Below are positions 58,982 to 64,000 of a DNA stretch of 64,000 bases, one piece after another. The translations under genes were made by a program, and so were the position numbers. Source of the stretch: Kineococcus siccus (GTDB lineage Bacteria; Actinomycetota; Actinomycetes; Actinomycetales; Kineococcaceae); assembly GCF_009906795.1 (NCBI RefSeq), contig NZ_JAAALN010000001.1:48466-112465 (forward strand), written 5' to 3'. Within the stretch, counting starts at the first letter, position 1. Each line of letters starts with the position of its first letter. The notes beneath the pieces were generated by a model. That model did no database searches. It was not told the origin of the DNA and saw only the letters and a list, made by a program, of their open reading frames with translations.

Positions 58982-61900
58982 GTGCACGTCAACCCTGCCC
59001 TGGTCGAGATGCGCGTCGACCGCTTCGTGCGCGAGCGCCTCGAACCGGCGACCTACCGCCGCCGGCACCCCGTGGCGGTGACGGCGTGGGTGGCGCCGGG
59101 CGAGCCGGTGCCCTTCGCCGAGGCCGTGGCGCAGGAGTTCCGGCCGTTCGCCGTCGGCACCGCCTGGGGCAGGCCGTGGGGCACGACGTGGTTCCGGCTG
59201 ACCGGTCCGCTGCCCGCGGGGTGGGGCGGGCCGGGGACGCGCGTGGAGGTCGTCGTGGACCTCGGGTACTCCGCCGTCCAGCCCGGGTTCCAGGCCGAGG
59301 CGACGGCGTACCGGCCCGACGGCACCGTCGTGAAGGGGCTGCACCCCCGCAACCGCTACCTGCCCGTGGCTGAGGTGAGCACCGCGGCCGGCGTCGACGT
59401 GCTGCTGGAGGCCTCCTCGAACCCGGACGTCTCCGGTGACGGCGTCTTCGCGACGCCGACGCCCCTGGGCGACCTCGCCACGGCCGGCGACGCCCCCCTG
59501 TACCGGTTCGCGGCGGCCGACGTCGCCGAGCTGGACGTCGCGGTCTGGGAACTGCTGCAGGACGTCTGGACGCTGCGCGGGCTGCTGCCGGAACTGCCCG
59601 AGCAGTCCTCCCGGCGCGCGGAGGTGCTGCGTGCGCTGGACGACGCCGTGGACGCCGTCGACCCCGGCGACGTCGCGGGCACGGCCGAGGCCGGCCGCCG
59701 GGCGCTCGCCGGCGTGCTGGCGCGGCCCGCCTCCGCCAGCGCCCACCGCGTCGTCGCCGTCGGGCACGCCCACATCGACTCGGCCTGGTTGTGGCCCACG
59801 CGGGAGACGGCCCGCAAGTGCGCCCGCACCTTCGCCAACGTCCTCGCCCTCATGGACGAGGACCCGGACCTCGTGTTCGCGTGCTCCTCGGCGCAGCAGT
59901 ACGCGTGGGTGCGCGACACGCAGCCGGAGCTGTTCGCGCGGATCCGGCAGCGCGTCGCGGAGGGGCGCTTCGTCCCCGTCGGCGGCATGTGGGTCGAGTC
60001 GGACACCAACATGCCGGGCGGGGAGGCGCTCGCCCGCCAGTTCGTCGCGGGCAAGCGGTTCTTCGCGGAGGAGCTCGGCGTCGAGCCGCTGGACGTGTGG
60101 CTGCCGGACTCCTTCGGCTACACCGCGGCGATGCCGCAGATCGCCCGGGCCGCCGGTGCCCGGTGGTTCCTCACGCAGAAGCCGTCGTGGAACGAGGTCA
60201 ACCGGATGCCGCACCACTCCTTCGCGTGGGAGGGCATCGACGGGACGCGCATCTTCACGCACTTCCCGCCCGCGGACACCTACAACTCCGACGTCGGCGG
60301 GGCCGACCTCGCGCGGGCCGAGCGGCAGTTCGCCGAGAAGGGCCGCGCGACGACGTCGCTGCTGCCCTTCGGCTACGGCGACGGCGGGGGCGGCCCGACC
60401 CGCGAGATGCTCGCCGCCGCCGCGCGCACGCGCTCGCTGGAGGGCTCGCCCGCGGTCGAGCTGGCCGGGCCGGGGGAGTTCTTCCGCCGCGCCGAGGCGG
60501 AGTACCCCGACCCGCCCGTGTGGAGCGGGGAGATGTACCTGGAGTTCCACCGCGGCACCTACACCTCGCAGGCCCGCACCAAGCGCGGCAACCGGCGCAG
60601 CGAGCACCTGCTGCGCGAGGCGGAGCTCTGGGCCACCACCGCGGCCGTGCAGCGGGGGACGGCCTACCCCTACGAGGCGCTGGAACGCGTCTGGCACACC
60701 GTGCTGCTGCAGCAGTTCCACGACATCCTGCCCGGCTCCTCGATCGCCTGGGTGCACCGCGAGGCGGAGGCCCGCTACGCCGAGGTGGCGCAGGAGCTCG
60801 AGGCGCTGGTCGACGGGAGCCTGCGCGCCCTCGCCGGGGACGGGTCGCAGGCCGTGACGTTCAACGCCTCGCCGTTCCCCCGCGACGGCGTGCCGGCGCT
60901 CGGGGCCGCGCCCGCCGAGGTCGGCCGCGACGCCCGGGTGTCCCCGGAGGCCGGCGGGTTCGTGCTCGCCAACGACCGCGTGCGCGTGGTCGTGGACGCC
61001 GACGGGCTCCTCGCCTCGGTGCGGGACCTCGACGCCGACCGGGAGGTGCTGGCGCCCGGGACGCGGGGTGGCCTGCTGCAGCTGCACCGCGACACCCCGA
61101 CCCAGTGGGACGCGTGGGACGTCGACGAGCACTACCGCCGGCACACCACCGACCTCGTGGCGGCGGAGTCGGTGGAGCTCGTCAGCGACGCCCCGGAGCG
61201 CGTGGCGGTGCGGGTCGTGCGCCGCTTCGGCGACTCGCGCGTCGAGCAGGTCGTCGCGCTCGCGGCGGGCGCCGCGGCCGTCGAGCTGGAGTTCGACGTC
61301 GACTGGCACGAGCGCCAGAAGCTGCTGAAGCTCGCGTTCGGCCTCGACGTGCACGCCGACCGCGCCGCGTCCGAGATCCAGTTCGGCCACGTCATGCGGG
61401 CCACCCACACCAACACCTCGTGGGACGCGGCGCGGTTCGAGACCTGCGCCCACCGCTGGGTGCACGTCGGGGAACCCGGCTGGGGCGTCGCCGTCGCCAA
61501 CGACTCGACGTACGGGCACGACACGGGGCGCAGCACCCGCGACGACGGCGGCACGACCACGACCGTCCGGTTGTCGCTGCTGCGCGCGCCCCTGTTCCCC
61601 GACCCCGACGCCGACCAGGGCGGGCACCGGCTCCGCACGTCGCTCGTCGTCGGTGCGGGGATCCCCGAGGCCGTCCGGGAGGGGTACCGGATGAACCTGC
61701 CCCTGCGCGAGGTGCGCGGCGCGGGAGGCGTCGAGGCGTTGCTGGCCGTCGAGGGGGACGGCGTGGTCGTCGAGGCCGTGAAGCTCGCCGAGGACCGCAG
61801 CGGTGACGTCGTCGTCCGGCTGTACGAGGCGCACGGCAGCCGCGCCCACGCCCGCGTGCGCCCGTCGTTCCCCGTGGCGTCGGTCGTCGAGACCGACCTG

Positions 61901-62011
61901 CTCGAGCGCCCCGCCGAGGCGCCGCGCGCGCTGCGCGACGTCCTCGACGGGGCGGCCCGGCTCGAGCTGCGACCGTTCCAGCTCGTGACGCTGCGCCTGC
62001 GGCGGGCCTGA
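58982..62011 (+). CDS. GH38 alpha-mannosidase
   Basis: 1009 aa from GTG 58982, with GAGGAG upstream. The catalytic GH38 domain begins near residue 255 with AVGHAHIDSAWLWPTRETAR (zinc ligands H and D). GGMWVESDTNMPGGEALARQ follows, and WLPDSFGYTAAMPQIA carries the nucleophile Asp, the usual order. Further zinc-site sequence is LLQQFHDILPGSSIAWVHRE (H, D). The C-terminal ~400 residues are the beta-sandwich domains (e.g. TFNASPFPRDGVPALG, VAVANDSTYGHD). The length is normal for bacterial/eukaryotic-type class II mannosidases. No signal peptide is present, so it probably trims imported mannosides in the cytoplasm. It sits next to the ROK regulator, with two convergent oxidoreductases behind. Confidence 0.92.
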   Translation: MHVNPALVEMRVDRFVRERLEPATYRRRHPVAVTAWVAPGEPVPFAEAVAQEFRPFAVGTAWGRPWGTTWFRLTGPLPAGWGGPGTRVEVVVDLGYSAVQPGFQAEATAYRPDGTVVKGLHPRNRYLPVAEVSTAAGVDVLLEASSNPDVSGDGVFATPTPLGDLATAGDAPLYRFAAADVAELDVAVWELLQDVWTLRGLLPELPEQSSRRAEVLRALDDAVDAVDPGDVAGTAEAGRRALAGVLARPASASAHRVVAVGHAHIDSAWLWPTRETARKCARTFANVLALMDEDPDLVFACSSAQQYAWVRDTQPELFARIRQRVAEGRFVPVGGMWVESDTNMPGGEALARQFVAGKRFFAEELGVEPLDVWLPDSFGYTAAMPQIARAAGARWFLTQKPSWNEVNRMPHHSFAWEGIDGTRIFTHFPPADTYNSDVGGADLARAERQFAEKGRATTSLLPFGYGDGGGGPTREMLAAAARTRSLEGSPAVELAGPGEFFRRAEAEYPDPPVWSGEMYLEFHRGTYTSQARTKRGNRRSEHLLREAELWATTAAVQRGTAYPYEALERVWHTVLLQQFHDILPGSSIAWVHREAEARYAEVAQELEALVDGSLRALAGDGSQAVTFNASPFPRDGVPALGAAPAEVGRDARVSPEAGGFVLANDRVRVVVDADGLLASVRDLDADREVLAPGTRGGLLQLHRDTPTQWDAWDVDEHYRRHTTDLVAAESVELVSDAPERVAVRVVRRFGDSRVEQVVALAAGAAAVELEFDVDWHERQKLLKLAFGLDVHADRAASEIQFGHVMRATHTNTSWDAARFETCAHRWVHVGEPGWGVAVANDSTYGHDTGRSTRDDGGTTTTVRLSLLRAPLFPDPDADQGGHRLRTSLVVGAGIPEAVREGYRMNLPLREVRGAGGVEALLAVEGDGVVVEAVKLAEDRSGDVVVRLYEAHGSRAHARVRPSFPVASVVETDLLERPAEAPRALRDVLDGAARLELRPFQLVTLRLRRA

Positions 62012-62060
62012 CCGGCCGCGGTCGCGGGGGTCGGGCGGTGCGGGTCCGGAGGCGCGGTTC

Positions 62061-63062
62061 CTACAGGCGCAGCACCTTCGCGATCGTCCCGGTCCGCGCA
62101 CCCTCGTAGGCGGCGAGCAGGACGCCGAGGACGGCGATGCCCTCCACCTCCGTGTGGATCGGGCGGGTCCCGGTCTGCAGGCAGGTGGCGAACGCGCCGA
62201 TCTCGTCGACGAAGGAGTCCGTCTCCGCGAACGTGAACGTCTCCTCCTGGCCCGAGCGCAACCGGTAGGTGACGCTCGTCGCCGTGCCGGAGAGGGAGCC
62301 GAGCTCGCCGACGACGGAGAACTTCTCGGTGCCCGGCGCGGCGTCGTACGCCCAGCTCGTCGTCATCTGCCCGACGACGCCACCGGCGAACCGGACCAGC
62401 ACCTGCGCGGAGTCCTCGCCCTCCATGAACGTCAGGCGGTGCGTCGAGAGCATCGCCGTGGCCTCGAGGGGTTCCGCGTCCGCCAGGTGCAGCAGGAGGT
62501 ACGTCGGGTGGTACCCCGTGTCGATGAGCTCGCCGCCGCCGCTGGTGCGGGCCGAGGCGCGCCAGCCCATGGTCGCCGGGTCGAAGTCGTTGTGGAAGCT
62601 GTCCGTGGTGCGCACCTCGTAGACCGTGCCCAGCCGCCCGGAGGTGAGGATCTCCTTGGCCTTGGCCACCGAGGGGAAGAACAGCTGGTTGTGCGCGCAC
62701 ATCAGGGTGACGCCGCCGGCGCGGACCGCGTCGGCCACCCGGTGCGCCTCCTCCGGCGTCAGGCACAGCGGCTTCTCGCACAGCACGTGCTTGCCGGCCT
62801 CGGCGGCCGCGACGATCGCGTCGGCGTGCAGGTGGTGGGGCAGGCAGATGTCGACCGCGTCGACGTCCCCCGTCGCGATCATCTCGCGGTAGTCGGTGAA
62901 CGCCTTCGCGCCGAGCTCCGCGGCCCGCGTGGCCGCGGCGTCGGCGTCGATGTCCGCGACCGCGGTCACCGCGATCCGGTCGGCGTGGGTGAGGTAGCCC
63001 CGCACGTGGGCGCGGGTGATCCCACCGCCCCCGACGAGCCCGACCCTGACGACGTCGCTCAT
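62061..63062 (-). CDS. Gfo/Idh/MocA family oxidoreductase
   Basis: 333 aa from ATG 63062, overlapping the upstream gene's stop by 4 bp (ATGA). The N-terminal Rossmann fold has RVGLVGGGGITRAHVRGYL, with the fingerprint glycines at ~9-13, AVADIDADA, AVDICLPHHLHADAIVAAAE, and the catalytic EKP in KHVLCEKPLCLTPEEAHRV (~95). The C-terminal half has the sheet of this family, including GGGELIDTGYHPTYLLLHLA with the active-site D..xxH. It oxidises or isomerises a sugar or inositol with NAD(P). The coupled paralogue upstream and the mannosidase nearby suggest work on a mannose-derived sugar. Confidence 0.88.
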   Translation of the reverse strand: MSDVVRVGLVGGGGITRAHVRGYLTHADRIAVTAVADIDADAAATRAAELGAKAFTDYREMIATGDVDAVDICLPHHLHADAIVAAAEAGKHVLCEKPLCLTPEEAHRVADAVRAGGVTLMCAHNQLFFPSVAKAKEILTSGRLGTVYEVRTTDSFHNDFDPATMGWRASARTSGGGELIDTGYHPTYLLLHLADAEPLEATAMLSTHRLTFMEGEDSAQVLVRFAGGVVGQMTTSWAYDAAPGTEKFSVVGELGSLSGTATSVTYRLRSGQEETFTFAETDSFVDEIGAFATCLQTGTRPIHTEVEGIAVLGVLLAAYEGARTGTIAKVLRL

Positions 63063-64000
63063 CGGACGCCTCCTTCCTGTGCGGCCGCGTTCGACCGCTC
63101 GACGAGACGGGTGAGTTCGACGGCGCGGTGCAGGTTGTCCTCGGCCTGCGTGCCGGCGCCGACGTGGGTGATGAACTGCGAGAACGGGTCCGGTGCGTCG
63201 GCGGGGACCGCGAGGTCCTCGACCGAGCCGTCGGGGCGGCGCAGCACGAGCCGCCGGCCGTCCTGGGTGTGGTGCACGCTGCCCTCGGTGCCGTGGACGT
63301 CGACGGTGAAGGCGTCGTTGCTCACGAACCCCGCTTCCACGACCCCGATCCGCCCGTCGGGGTAGCCGAGGGAGACGACGGCGTGGTCCTCCACGGCGCG
63401 CCCGGTGACGTGGGCGTAGACGGCGCGGACGGTGTCCGGTTCGTCGCCGAGCAGGAGCTGCGCCAGGTAGACGGGGTGGCAGCCCAGGTCGGTCAGGGCA
63501 CCGCCGACGGCGGTCGCGGGGTCGAAGAACCGGTCGGGCAGCCACCCGCGCGCGTCCCCCGGCGTCCGGCCGTGGACGGCGCCGTCGTGGGACAGGCGGA
63601 TGCGCGCGTAGGTGAGCCGCCCGAGCGTGCCCGCCGCCACGGTGTCCCGCAGGGCGGTGGCGTACCCGTGGGACAGGCGCGGCAGGGAGACGACCAGGGC
63701 GCGGCCCGCGGCGGCGGCCTGCGCCACGAGGGCCTCGCACTCCGCGACCGTGGGGGCGAGGAGCTTCTCGGTGAAGACGTGCTTCCCGGCCGCGAGAGCG
63801 CGGCCGATGACGTCGGTGTGCGCCGTCGTCTCGGTCGTGACGGTGACCGCGTCGACGTCCTCGCGGGCCAGGAGCGCGTCGAGGTCGTCGGTGAGCCCGA
63901 CGCCGAACTCGTCCGCGAGGGGCCGGCCGAGACCGGCGTCGGGCTCCCACACCGCGGTGAGCGTGCTGCCGGGGTGGGCGAGGGCTGCGCGGGCGTAGTC
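63059..64000 (-). CDS. Gfo/Idh/MocA family oxidoreductase (5' end outside window)
   Basis: At least 313 residues are visible; the frame stays open to the window edge, so the Rossmann glycine loop is missing. Seen are VDAVTVTTETTAHTDVIGRA, KHVFTEKLLAPTVAECEALV (EKL where EKP is usual), GGALTDLGCHPVYLAQLLLG and FTVDVHGTEGSVHH. The Pro-to-Leu change in the EKP motif is tolerated in some members. It is translated just ahead of, and coupled to, the second family member, so the pair likely acts on successive or alternative forms of one sugar. Confidence 0.85.
   Translation of the reverse strand, partial: DYARAALAHPGSTLTAVWEPDAGLGRPLADEFGVGLTDDLDALLAREDVDAVTVTTETTAHTDVIGRALAAGKHVFTEKLLAPTVAECEALVAQAAAAGRALVVSLPRLSHGYATALRDTVAAGTLGRLTYARIRLSHDGAVHGRTPGDARGWLPDRFFDPATAVGGALTDLGCHPVYLAQLLLGDEPDTVRAVYAHVTGRAVEDHAVVSLGYPDGRIGVVEAGFVSNDAFTVDVHGTEGSVHHTQDGRRLVLRRPDGSVEDLAVPADAPDPFSQFITHVGAGTQAEDNLHRAVELTRLVERSNAAAQEGGVR

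Noticed and set aside
57317..62101. A 1594-codon minus-strand ORF
   Set aside because: It is antisense to both the ROK regulator and the mannosidase, whose motifs are unambiguous. Extreme GC leaves the opposite frame open by chance.
1..64000. Mobility genes, att sites, CRISPR arrays, tRNA genes
   Set aside because: I looked for integrase or transposase motifs, regularly spaced repeats and tRNA-like cloverleaf ends and saw none. Island borders therefore remain undefined; a computed repeat search would be needed.

Overview
This window comes from a very GC-rich actinomycete. The signs are frequent GTG starts, GTGA/ATGA-coupled operons, -10 boxes (TANNNT) 6-7 nt before start codons that suggest leaderless mRNAs, an Lsr2-type DNA-binding tail, HelD and DUF6226/DUF6308 families, and a ROK/alpha-mannosidase locus. 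A Kineococcus-like genus is a guess from gene content only. I saw no tRNA, rRNA, CRISPR array, integrase or transposase.

Region A (1-22.7 kb) looks like a Ter-linked DNA-processing island built as two divergent operons. The minus-strand operon reads, from its promoter, TerB_C-type scaffold, DUF2791/BrxD-like ATPase, Lhr-like SF2 helicase, coiled-coil protein, AddB-like nuclease, AddA-like helicase-nuclease, DUF6308 (frameshifted), an unknown protein, a decayed macro-domain gene and a PLD-type SF2 helicase cut by the window edge. Several neighbours overlap by 4 bp. The plus-strand operon encodes a HelD-family ATPase, a DEDDh exonuclease-BRCT-TerD fusion and RmuC with an Lsr2-like tail. A GIY-YIG protein closes the region. 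TerD and TerB_C together with several helicases and nucleases match the DNA-processing branch of Ter systems proposed from comparative genomics.

Region B (22.9-43.9 kb) is a second defence block. It holds a 1510-residue SF1 helicase with a C-terminal Vsr/MTES_1575-like nuclease, then a full sigma-70 factor with a region-1.1-like segment whose stop overlaps the start of a DrmA-type helicase, followed by DrmB (DUF1998). Convergent to these lie a 5mC methyltransferase, a candidate PD-(D/E)XK restriction enzyme and Vsr. Beyond are a visibly AT-richer DUF262/HNH-like (GmrSD-type) gene, an XPB-like helicase and a DUF2075 helicase gene broken by one in-frame TAG. The sigma-DrmA-DrmB arrangement is the best candidate for an undescribed system.

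Region C (44-49.8 kb) has a Fic protein with a built-in inhibitory motif, an ATPase/DUF234-like gene behind a palindrome, a DUF1440 membrane protein, and a WXG-type polymorphic toxin with a CdiA-type RNase A-like C-terminus overlapped by its probable immunity gene.

Region D (50-64 kb) looks like ordinary chromosome: a 2-oxoglutarate/Fe(II) oxygenase, DUF6226, an internally shortened VOC gene, a heterodimeric ABC exporter pair with one degenerate ATP site, an unknown acidic protein, and a ROK regulator next to a GH38 alpha-mannosidase and two Gfo/Idh/MocA oxidoreductases, probably a glycan-use locus.
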